Source: Flavobacterium sp. Root935
GTDB taxonomy: Bacteria > Bacteroidota > Bacteroidia > Flavobacteriales > Flavobacteriaceae
DNA: 56,440 nt
NCBI RefSeq assembly: GCF_001429295.1
Contig: NZ_LMJL01000012.1
Span: 813,277-869,716 of the forward strand
Reading direction: 5' to 3'
Within the stretch, counting starts at the first letter, position 1. The number at the start of each line of letters is the position of its first letter. The notes below the pieces were generated by a model, which saw nothing but the letters and a program-made list of their open reading frames with translations, had not been told where the DNA came from and searched no databases. Of the stretch, positions 17,160-24,463 are shown piece by piece. Both the position numbers and the translations under genes were made by a program.

Positions 17160-19139
17160 ATGTTAGAAGAAAAGAATGACAACCTGCAAGAAGCAGACGG
17201 AAAATCAGGAATCGAAATAAACGATTCTACAACAAATGATGCAGCTGAAATATCTAATCCTGAAACTTTAGTCGAAGATTCAACTTCAGAAACTGAAGAT
17301 TCATTAGATACTAATGAAAACGCACATCAAGAAGCGCTGGATGAAATTACAAATTCAAACGCAGCAGAAAGTGAAGACGAAACTTTAAAAGAGCGTCACG
17401 ATATTCCTATGCAGGATTACAACACCTTTTCTTTGGATGCTCTTGTTGATGAACTTAAAAAACTGGTTAATACAGATAAAGTAATGTCTGTAAAAGATCA
17501 TATTGAAGAAATTAAAAAAGCTTTTTTATTACAATATCACCATCTTCTAGAGGAAAAGAGAGAAGAATTTAATGCTTCTAATCCAGATCCAAGTGAAGAA
17601 TTTGAATACCATTTACCTCTAAAATCAAAATTTGATGAATATTATAATATTTTTAGAGAGAAAAGAAATGTACACTTTAAACACTTACAAACTAATCTAA
17701 AAAGCAATTTAGAGAATCGTCTGGCAATTGTAGAAGAATTAAAAGAGTTAATCAATCCGCAGGAAAACATTAAAGATACTCTTAAACATTTTAATGAATT
17801 AAGAGAAAGATGGAAAAATGCCGGTGCAATTCCAAAAGATAAATACAATCACGTTTGGAATAACTACCATTTCCACGTTGAAAATTTCTACGACTACCTT
17901 CACTTAGATCGTGAAGCTCGAGATTTAGATTTCAAACACAACTTAGAATTAAAACAAAAAATAATCGCTAGAGTTGAAGAATTAGTAGAAAATGCTGATG
18001 TTAATAAAGCTTTCCGCGAACTACAGGATTTACACCGAATTTGGAAAGAAGAAATTGGACCAGTTTCTAAAGAACATCGTGATGCTATTTGGAATAAATT
18101 TAGTGAATTAACTAAAAAAATACACGACAAGAGAGAAGTACTGTTTGAAAGCCAAAGAGCTAACGAACAACAAAATCTTGAAGCTAAAAAAGAGATCATT
18201 GCCAAAATTGAAGTTTTGGGAACTGAGAAAGTAAATTCTCATTCACAATGGCTGGTACAGATTCAAAAAGTAGAAGACTTAAGAAATGAGTTTTTTGCAG
18301 CAGGAAAAGTTCCGTCAGAAGTAAATGAAGAAACTTGGGCTGCATTTAAAACAGCCGTTAGAAATTTCAATGCTTTTAAAAATTCTTTTTATAAGGATAT
18401 TAAAAAAGACCAAAACGACAATTTAAATAAAAAATTAGCACTTGTTGCTAAGGCTAAAGAATTACAGGAAAGCACCGATTTTCAAGCTACAACTCCTGTA
18501 ATGAAACAGATTCAAGAAGAATGGAAACAAATTGGTCATGTTCCTAAAAAATATTCAGATAAAATCTGGAAAGAATTTAAAGATGCCTGCAACCACTATT
18601 TTGATAAGTTAAAAGAACATAAATCTGAAGAAAACGGTGAAGAAGTAGCTGCTTTTGACAATAAAAAAGCATATTTAGAAACCCTAAGAGCTTTCCAGTT
18701 AACTGGAGATCACAAAACAGATTTAGATGCTATAAAAGCACATATTGAAACTTGGAAAGGTTTTGGAAAGGTTCCGTTTTCAAGACGCCATATAGAAGGA
18801 AAATTCAATAAAATTTTAGATGCCCTTTTTGAAAAATTAAGTTTGAGTAAAAAAGAAACCGAAATGATGCGCTTTTCTAATAGAATTGATTCTTTATCTG
18901 ACAGCAACGACACACGTAAGTTAGACAACGAAAAAATATTCTTAATGCGTAAAATTGAAGAAGTTCAAAATGAAATTTTCCAATTAGAAAATAACATCCA
19001 ATTTTTTGCAAATACTAAAAATGCTAAAAAAGAAAATTCAATTGTTCTTGAAGTCCGCAAAAACATTGCAATTCACAAAGAGAGCCTTGAAGTTTGGAAA
19101 GATAAATTGAAACAATTAAGAAACTTAGGTCAGGAATAG
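17160..19139 (+). CDS. DUF349 domain-containing protein
   Basis: The 659-residue protein has an acidic, disordered N-terminal stretch (about residues 1-85, rich in Glu, Asp, Ser, Thr and Asn). About five repeated DUF349 helical units follow, each with a 'hW+..G.hP+' signature: 'LRERWKNAGAIPKDKYNHVWNNY', 'LHRIWKEEIGPVSKEHRDAIWNKF', 'LRNEFFAAGKVPSEVNEETWAAF', 'IQEEWKQIGHVPKKYSDKIWKEF', 'HIETWKGFGKVPFSRRHIEGKF'. The C-terminus (about 565-659) is coiled-coil-like. It is cytoplasmic by appearance. The family has no settled biochemical role. The ATG is chosen because a promoter lies between it and an upstream in-frame TTG. Confidence 0.9.
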   Translation: MLEEKNDNLQEADGKSGIEINDSTTNDAAEISNPETLVEDSTSETEDSLDTNENAHQEALDEITNSNAAESEDETLKERHDIPMQDYNTFSLDALVDELKKLVNTDKVMSVKDHIEEIKKAFLLQYHHLLEEKREEFNASNPDPSEEFEYHLPLKSKFDEYYNIFREKRNVHFKHLQTNLKSNLENRLAIVEELKELINPQENIKDTLKHFNELRERWKNAGAIPKDKYNHVWNNYHFHVENFYDYLHLDREARDLDFKHNLELKQKIIARVEELVENADVNKAFRELQDLHRIWKEEIGPVSKEHRDAIWNKFSELTKKIHDKREVLFESQRANEQQNLEAKKEIIAKIEVLGTEKVNSHSQWLVQIQKVEDLRNEFFAAGKVPSEVNEETWAAFKTAVRNFNAFKNSFYKDIKKDQNDNLNKKLALVAKAKELQESTDFQATTPVMKQIQEEWKQIGHVPKKYSDKIWKEFKDACNHYFDKLKEHKSEENGEEVAAFDNKKAYLETLRAFQLTGDHKTDLDAIKAHIETWKGFGKVPFSRRHIEGKFNKILDALFEKLSLSKKETEMMRFSNRIDSLSDSNDTRKLDNEKIFLMRKIEEVQNEIFQLENNIQFFANTKNAKKENSIVLEVRKNIAIHKESLEVWKDKLKQLRNLGQE

Positions 19140-19162
19140 ACTTTAGTTTATATTAATTTTAT

Positions 19163-19197
19163 AAAGGAGTAATGCTATTTTCATTGCTCCTTTTTTT
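19163..19197 (+). terminator. Terminator after the DUF349 gene
   Basis: AAAGGAGTAATG pairs with CATTGCTCCTTT (one mismatch) around a short loop and is followed by a T tract, 25 bases after the stop codon. Confidence 0.85.
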
Positions 19198-19220
19198 GTG
19201 GTTATGTTGGAGCGAATTTT

Positions 19221-19438
19221 ACCGCAAAGTTCGCTAAGCATTTGTATCTACTGGTTTTTGTAAAACATTAAGTTCACAAAGCTTTGTGTCAGCATTGTGA
19301 TGTAGATCTTTGTCAAAATTTAAAACTTTGTTATCGGATAAACGACAACATTATCGATAATTACTATTGAGAACAAAGCTTTGCGAACTTTGTGTTTTAT
19401 AAAACTTCCTAATTAACAATATTAGCGAACTTTGCGGT
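19221..19438. repeat. Nested inverted repeat of the 'CGCAAAG' family
   Basis: ACCGCAAAGTTCGCTAA (19221-19237) is the exact complement of TTAGCGAACTTTGCGGT (19422-19438). Inside, 'gttcacaaagctttgtg' and 'acaaagctttgcgaactttgtg' are also complementary. The same words recur at the right end of the window (56285-56440). No ORF is supported in 19140-19757. Confidence 0.75.
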
Positions 19439-19463
19439 AAAACTTTTTAATATTTTCAATAGC

Positions 19464-19498
19464 AACGCGCTTCGACTTCGCGCAGCCTGACAAACGCG
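19464..19498. repeat. REP-like GC-rich palindrome
   Basis: A short GC-rich segment around 'gcgcttcgacttcgcgc' stands out from the AT-rich surroundings. It shares 'cttcgacttcgc' with a second element at 51761-51789 ('ctcgacttcgctcaggg'). Confidence 0.5.
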
Positions 19499-19546
19499 GC
19501 TAACATCCAGACTTGAAATCTGAACTTGAAACTTGAAAACTCAGAA

Positions 19547-19639
19547 CCTTTTCACTTTTCACTTTTCACTTTTCACTTTTCACTTTTAACTTTTAACTTT
19601 TAACTTTTTACTTTTTACTTTTCACTTTTAACTTTTCAC
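19547..19639. repeat. Heptanucleotide tandem array (CTTTTCA/CTTTTAA)
   Basis: About thirteen consecutive 7-base units of CTTTTCA, later drifting to CTTTTAA and CTTTTTA, fill this stretch. It lies in the intergenic space before the OsmC gene and is not coding. Such arrays change length easily by slippage. Confidence 0.85.
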
Positions 19640-19757
19640 CTTCCCATAACAAATACATAAAACTATTCTGAAAAATATTGTTTATATTTGATAGACACAT
19701 CATTAATTGATAATCAACAAAATAACCTTTACAATATTAATTTTAATAACTACAGAA

Positions 19758-20177
19758 ATGAAATTTACAAGAAAAGCAAATGCCAACTGGAAAGGAACCG
19801 GTATGGAGGGAACTGGGAAAATCAGCACACAAAGTACAACATTAGAAAACGCACAATTATCTTTTAAAACTAGATTTGCTGACGGAGTTGGAACAAATCC
19901 TGAAGAATTAGTTGCTGCAGCGCATTCTGGATGCTTCACGATGCAATTAAGTTTTTTATTGAACGAAGCTGGCTTTACAGCAGATGATTTAAATACAGAA
20001 GCTACAGTAACTTTTGAAGATGGCTCTATAACTTTAATTCATTTAGATTTAAAAGGAAAAGTTCCTTCAATCTCTGCAGAAGAGTTTCAGGCTACAGCAG
20101 CAAAAGCAAAAGAAATCTGTCCGATTTCTAAATTATTAAATACCACTATTACTTTATCTGCGGAATTAATCAGCTAG
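19758..20177 (+). CDS. OsmC family peroxiredoxin
   Basis: OsmC/Ohr proteins reduce organic hydroperoxides with a pair of Cys residues. The 139-residue protein has both: Cys59 in 'AAHSGCFTMQLSFLL' and Cys121 in 'AKEICPISKLLNTTI'. The N-terminal 'TRKANANWKGTGMEGTGKIST' and the 'NPEELVAAAHSGCF' block point to the OsmC branch rather than Ohr. An in-frame upstream ATG at 19707 would add a poorly conserved hydrophobic extension; the ATG at 19758 gives the normal family length and is preferred. It converges on a TPR gene across a shared terminator. Confidence 0.92.
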   Translation: MKFTRKANANWKGTGMEGTGKISTQSTTLENAQLSFKTRFADGVGTNPEELVAAAHSGCFTMQLSFLLNEAGFTADDLNTEATVTFEDGSITLIHLDLKGKVPSISAEEFQATAAKAKEICPISKLLNTTITLSAELIS

Positions 20178-20191
20178 AAAAATTATAGCTA

Positions 20192-20228
20192 TAAAAAAAA
20201 CCATTCGCATGCGAATGGTTTTTTTTAT
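20192..20228. terminator. Bidirectional terminator between osmC-type gene and TPR gene
   Basis: A perfect palindrome around ACCATTCGCATGCGAATGGT (20200-20219) is flanked by an A tract on the left and a T tract on the right. It is symmetric and serves two convergent genes. Confidence 0.9.
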
Positions 20229-20249
20229 GTACTCTACTGAGTTTATTTA

Positions 20250-21518
20250 TTACATTTTAGCTTTTAATGCTTTAGCTTCAGCAGTCATTTCAAGAGCACT
20301 GTAAACTCCTAATAATGTTTTAGAAACGTCTTCATTTTTAGGATCTAACTCGTTAGCTTTTTTAAGGTAAGGAATCACGCCTTTGAAAACACTTTCTCTT
20401 TGAGCTTTTAAAACATCGTAACGTTTCATGTCTTTAGCAGAAGTTCCCAATTTATTCATTTCATCAATGATTGGTTTTTCAGCTTCTAATTTCAATGCTG
20501 CAAGATTTAAGTAAGCGTTTGTATAATTAGGATTGATTTCTATTGCTTTTAAGTAATATTTCTCAGCATCTGCATTGTTTTTTGCACCTGCACTAATTAC
20601 ACCTAAGTTGAATACTAAATCAGCATTTTTTGGATCTTTTTCTAAAGCCTCGTTAACTAATTTTTTATACATTTCAAAATCCTTAGTTTCAAGATACAAA
20701 TTAGCTTCAGTTAAAATTAATGAAGAATCATCTGGATTTGCTTTTCTAGCATCTGCGATAGCTTTCTTAGCTTCTTCTGTACGTCCTTTTTGAACTAAGA
20801 TCAAAGCCAAATTTTTGTAGATCTCACCTCTTTTTGAAGGAATAGCTTCAGTTTTTGGTTTTTCGTGAGTTCCTAATTTTACGGCCATATCTCTTTCTTT
20901 TGCATTTGCAAAACTATCATCATTTCCAGATGCTTTGTTTACAGCTGTATACATTGTTCCTTTTCCAGAGTAATTCAGTTTTTTCAACTCTTCATACATT
21001 GGTAAAGCAAGGTCAAAATCTTGTGCATTTACTGCAGTTGAAGCTGCATAATACAAGTTAATTGTATCGTTTTTGTCTAATGCATAAGCATCATATAATT
21101 TTTTTGCACCTTCTACATTTTTGTTAGCCTGAGTATCAGCAATAGCAGAATTAATTAATTTTGCTTTGATACTGCTGATTGAAGTCGCTGCCTGAGTAGA
21201 ATATTTCTGTTTTCCAGAAGTTTTTTCAATTTCAATTAACTTTTTGTAGCTCTCTGCAGAAAGTGATAAATTTTTGCTTGTTTCAATATTTTTATCAGCA
21301 AGTTCCAAATAAGCATTTCCTTTTACAAAATAGAATTGAGCCTGCTCTGTATCTTTAGCATTAGCAACCATATTTTCAGCATCGTTTAAGATGGTAACAG
21401 CTCCTTGAGCATCTCCTCCTTTTAAAGCCTTTTCAGCACTTTTAATTTGATCTTTTTGAGCAAAAGAAGCTACAGAGATCAATAACGCTGAAGCAAGTAT
21501 TACATATTTACTTTTCAT
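20250..21518 (-). CDS. Exported tetratricopeptide repeat protein
   Basis: This 422-residue protein has a clear signal peptide ('MKSKYVILASALLISVASFAQ') and is expected in the periplasm. The mature part holds TPR units, most clearly 'GEIYKNLALILVQKGRTEEAKKAIADA' (about residues 227-253), 'ADLVFNLGVISAGAKNNADAEKYYLKAIEINPNYTNAYLNLAALK' in the C-terminal half, and a final 'DPKNEDVSKTLLGVYSALEMTAEAKAL'. The start is 45 bases after gyrA on the same strand, so the two are probably one transcript, closed by the terminator at 20192-20228. The partner protein is unknown. Linkage to gyrA seems positional, not functional. Confidence 0.88.
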   Translation of the reverse strand: MKSKYVILASALLISVASFAQKDQIKSAEKALKGGDAQGAVTILNDAENMVANAKDTEQAQFYFVKGNAYLELADKNIETSKNLSLSAESYKKLIEIEKTSGKQKYSTQAATSISSIKAKLINSAIADTQANKNVEGAKKLYDAYALDKNDTINLYYAASTAVNAQDFDLALPMYEELKKLNYSGKGTMYTAVNKASGNDDSFANAKERDMAVKLGTHEKPKTEAIPSKRGEIYKNLALILVQKGRTEEAKKAIADARKANPDDSSLILTEANLYLETKDFEMYKKLVNEALEKDPKNADLVFNLGVISAGAKNNADAEKYYLKAIEINPNYTNAYLNLAALKLEAEKPIIDEMNKLGTSAKDMKRYDVLKAQRESVFKGVIPYLKKANELDPKNEDVSKTLLGVYSALEMTAEAKALKAKM

Positions 21519-21563
21519 AGTGATATTTATTTGTATTTAATTTTCTTTTTTAATCTATTTTAA

Positions 21564-24206
21564 TTATTCTTCAGACTCTTCTTCGTCGGCATCTTCGCCT
21601 TCGTCATCAATTACTTCATCATCAGAATCGTCATCATCTTCTACAGGTCCTTCATCTTCAAGAACTTCTAAATCAGGTTTAACTCTTTCAATTCCAGATT
21701 CGATAACGTTACCGTCTTCATCAACGACAACTTCTTCTACATCATCTTTCATTACTTTTGTTACAGCAGCGATAGAATCTTTTCCTTTCAAGTTAATCAA
21801 TCTAACACCTTGAGTTGCACGTCCCATTACACGTAAATCCTCAATTGCCATTCTGATTGTTAATCCAGATTTATTAATAATCATTAAATCATCTGCATCA
21901 GTTACAGCGCTAATTGAGATTAGTTTTCCTGTTTTTTCTGTGATATTAAGAGTTTTAACCCCTTTACCTCCACGGTTAGTAATTCTGTAAACATCTTCAC
22001 CATCTTCGTCAACTAATTTAGTACGTTTACCATATCCATTTTCAGTTACAACTAAAATTTGCGAATCGTTAACATCATTTTTACCAACAGTAACCATGCC
22101 TATTACTTCATCCGTTTCATCTTTTAAAGTAATTCCGCGAACTCCAGAAGCTGTTCTTCCCATCGGACGCGTTTTCGTTTCTTCAAAACGAACTAATTTA
22201 CCAGATTTAACTGCCAGTATAATTTGGCTTTCTCCATCTGTTAATTGCGCTCCAAGTAATTCATCACCTTCTTTAATGGTAATAGCAGCAACACCATTTA
22301 CACGAGGTTTAGAATATTTCTCTAAAGAAGTTTTCTTCACCTGACCTTGTTTGGTAACCATTACAAGGTTGTGAGTATTGATATAATCTTTATCTTTTAA
22401 GTCTTGTGTACAAATGAAAGCTTTTACTTTATCATCGCTTTCAATATTTACAAGATTCTGAATTGCACGGCCTTTTGCTGTTTTACTTCCTTCTGGAATT
22501 TCATAAACACGCATCCAGAAACATTTTCCTTTTTGTGTAAAGAACATCATATATTGGTGGTTTGTTGCCACGAACATGTGCTCCAAGAAATCCTGATCTC
22601 TTGTTCCTGCGCTTTTTTGACCAACTCCACCTCTATTTTGAGTTTTGTATTCTGTCAGATTCGTACGTTTGATATAACCTGCATGCGAAATTGTAATTAC
22701 TACATTTTCATCAGCAATTAAATCTTCGATACTTACATCTCCACCAGAGTATTCTATTTGAGAACGTCTTTCGTCACCGTATTTGTCACGAATTTCGATA
22801 AGTTCTTCTTTAATTAAATCGGTTCTTAAATTAACATCTGCTAATAAAGCTTTCAAATGCTCAATTAACTTCATTAATTCCTCAAACTCAGCTCTTAATT
22901 TATCCTGCTCCAGACCTGTTAACTGACGTAAACGCATCTCAACAATCGCACGAGCTTGAATTTCAGATAATTTAAATCTTTCGATTAATTTTTCTCTTGC
23001 TTCGTCTGTATTTTTAGAACCTCTTATTAACGCAATAACCTCGTCGATATTATCAGAAGCAATGATTAATCCTTCTAAAATATGCGCTCTTTCTTCTGCT
23101 TTACGTAATTCAAATTGAGTTCTTCTTACTACTACATCATGACGGTGCTCAATAAAATAGTGAATCATATCTTTTAGATTCAACAATTGAGGACGTCCTT
23201 TTACTAATGCAATGTTATTTACACTAAAAGAAGATTGTAATTGCGTATACTTATATAAGGTATTTAAAACTACGTTTGGCGTAGCATCACGTTTTAAGAT
23301 ATAAACGATACGCATACCATTTCTATCAGACTCATCACGGATGTTGGCAATACCTTCGATTTTTTTGTCGTTAACTAAATCAGCCGTACGTTTGATCATT
23401 TCGGCTTTGTTAACTTGGTATGGAATTTCAGTAACAATGATACATTCTCTTCCGTCAACTTCTTCAAAACCAACTTTTGCACGCATTACAATACGTCCTC
23501 TACCCGTTTTAAAAGCTTCGCGAACACCTTCGTATCCATATATTATACCACCTGTTGGAAAATCAGGAGCTTTAATATGAGACATTAATTCGTCTACTTC
23601 AATATCATTATTATCAAGGTAAGCTAAAGTCCCATTGATAACCTCAGTTAAATTGTGTGGCGGCATGTTGGTTGCCATACCAACTGCAATACCTGTTGCT
23701 CCATTTACTAACAAAGTAGGAACTCTAGTAGGCATTACTTTTGGCTCATATATAGTATCGTCAAAGTTTAATTGAAAATCAACTGTCTCTTTTTCGATAT
23801 CTGCCATAATTTCTTCAGAAATTTTGCGCATTCTGGCCTCAGTATAACGCATTGCTGCAGGACTATCTCCATCGACAGAACCAAAGTTACCCTGACCATC
23901 AACTAATAAATATCGCATACTCCACTCCTGAGCCATACGTACCATTGCGTCATAAACAGAAGTATCTCCATGCGGGTGGTACTTACCCAGAACCTCCCCT
24001 ACGATTCTTGCAGATTTTTTATGGGCAGATCTTGAAGTTACACCTAAATCATACATTCCATAAAGAACTCTTCGATGCACTGGTTTCAAGCCATCTCTAA
24101 CATCAGGAAGTGCTCTCGATACGATTACTGACATCGAATAATCGATGTAAGCTGATTTCATTTCATCTTCTATGTTAATAGGAATTAACTTTTCTCCTTC
24201 AGACAT
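21564..24206 (-). CDS. gyrA: DNA gyrase subunit A
   Basis: GyrA is the breakage-reunion subunit of gyrase, which introduces negative supercoils with GyrB. The 880-residue protein has the catalytic Tyr121 in 'AAMRYTEARM' and the winged-helix 'YHPHGDTSVYDAMVRMAQ' (about residues 76-93). At positions equivalent to E. coli Ser83 and Asp87 it has Thr82 and Asp86, a common wild-type pair in some groups. The C-terminal domain has the GyrA-box-like 'QNRGGVGQKSAG' plus six beta-pinwheel blades. The tail (about 845-880) is strongly acidic, mostly Asp and Glu. The gene is divergent from clpC with 257 bases between them. Confidence 0.98.
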   Translation of the reverse strand: MSEGEKLIPINIEDEMKSAYIDYSMSVIVSRALPDVRDGLKPVHRRVLYGMYDLGVTSRSAHKKSARIVGEVLGKYHPHGDTSVYDAMVRMAQEWSMRYLLVDGQGNFGSVDGDSPAAMRYTEARMRKISEEIMADIEKETVDFQLNFDDTIYEPKVMPTRVPTLLVNGATGIAVGMATNMPPHNLTEVINGTLAYLDNNDIEVDELMSHIKAPDFPTGGIIYGYEGVREAFKTGRGRIVMRAKVGFEEVDGRECIIVTEIPYQVNKAEMIKRTADLVNDKKIEGIANIRDESDRNGMRIVYILKRDATPNVVLNTLYKYTQLQSSFSVNNIALVKGRPQLLNLKDMIHYFIEHRHDVVVRRTQFELRKAEERAHILEGLIIASDNIDEVIALIRGSKNTDEAREKLIERFKLSEIQARAIVEMRLRQLTGLEQDKLRAEFEELMKLIEHLKALLADVNLRTDLIKEELIEIRDKYGDERRSQIEYSGGDVSIEDLIADENVVITISHAGYIKRTNLTEYKTQNRGGVGQKSAGTRDQDFLEHMFVATNHQYMMFFTQKGKCFWMRVYEIPEGSKTAKGRAIQNLVNIESDDKVKAFICTQDLKDKDYINTHNLVMVTKQGQVKKTSLEKYSKPRVNGVAAITIKEGDELLGAQLTDGESQIILAVKSGKLVRFEETKTRPMGRTASGVRGITLKDETDEVIGMVTVGKNDVNDSQILVVTENGYGKRTKLVDEDGEDVYRITNRGGKGVKTLNITEKTGKLISISAVTDADDLMIINKSGLTIRMAIEDLRVMGRATQGVRLINLKGKDSIAAVTKVMKDDVEEVVVDEDGNVIESGIERVKPDLEVLEDEGPVEDDDDSDDEVIDDEGEDADEEESEE

Positions 24207-24246
24207 AAGTTGTTATATTAAATAATTATATTAGTTTCAAAGCGTG

Positions 24247-24254
24247 CCAAGATA
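24247..24254 (-). promoter_or_regulatory. Possible gyrA promoter (-7 box)
   Basis: On the minus strand this reads TATCTTGG, one mismatch from TAnnTTTG, about 40 bases upstream of the gyrA ATG. The -33 element is not clear. Confidence 0.3.
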
Positions 24255-24341
24255 CGTTTTTTTGAAATTTTTTCAGCTATTTCCTTACACTTATTTCAAT
24301 GATTTATTAACAACTTTATTTTGCCTTTTAGTTAATAAATT

Positions 24342-24376
24342 AAGCGTTTTTTAACGCTTTTATTCTCTTTTTTTTC
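24342..24376 (+). terminator. Orphan terminator-like hairpin between gyrA and clpC
   Basis: AAGCGTT and AACGCTT pair across a 4-T loop (24342-24359) and are followed by a T-rich tract to 24375. A second inverted repeat, TTTATTAAC / GTTAATAAA, lies just upstream (24303-24339). No gene ends here, since gyrA and clpC diverge. Confidence 0.5.
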
Positions 24377-24413
24377 GTCTATTAGCTGTCAGGAGATCTT
24401 GAAGGGTACGGTT

Positions 24414-24445
24414 TTTGTTTTTGAAACTGTAATTCACTAAATTTA
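24414..24445 (+). promoter_or_regulatory. Putative clpC promoter
   Basis: TTTG at 24414-24417, a 20-base spacer, and TAAATTTA at 24438-24445 (one mismatch to TAnnTTTG) lie 18 bases before the clpC ATG. Confidence 0.6.
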
Positions 24446-24463
24446 CAATACCAATTATATATT

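Noticed and set aside
19547..19639. Array considered as a CRISPR
   Set aside because: Units are 7 bases and have no spacers, so it is a simple tandem repeat.
19707..19757. N-terminal extension of the OsmC protein
   Set aside because: The extra 17 residues (hydrophobic, Ile-rich) are not part of OsmC proteins, which begin near the MKFTRKANANW segment.
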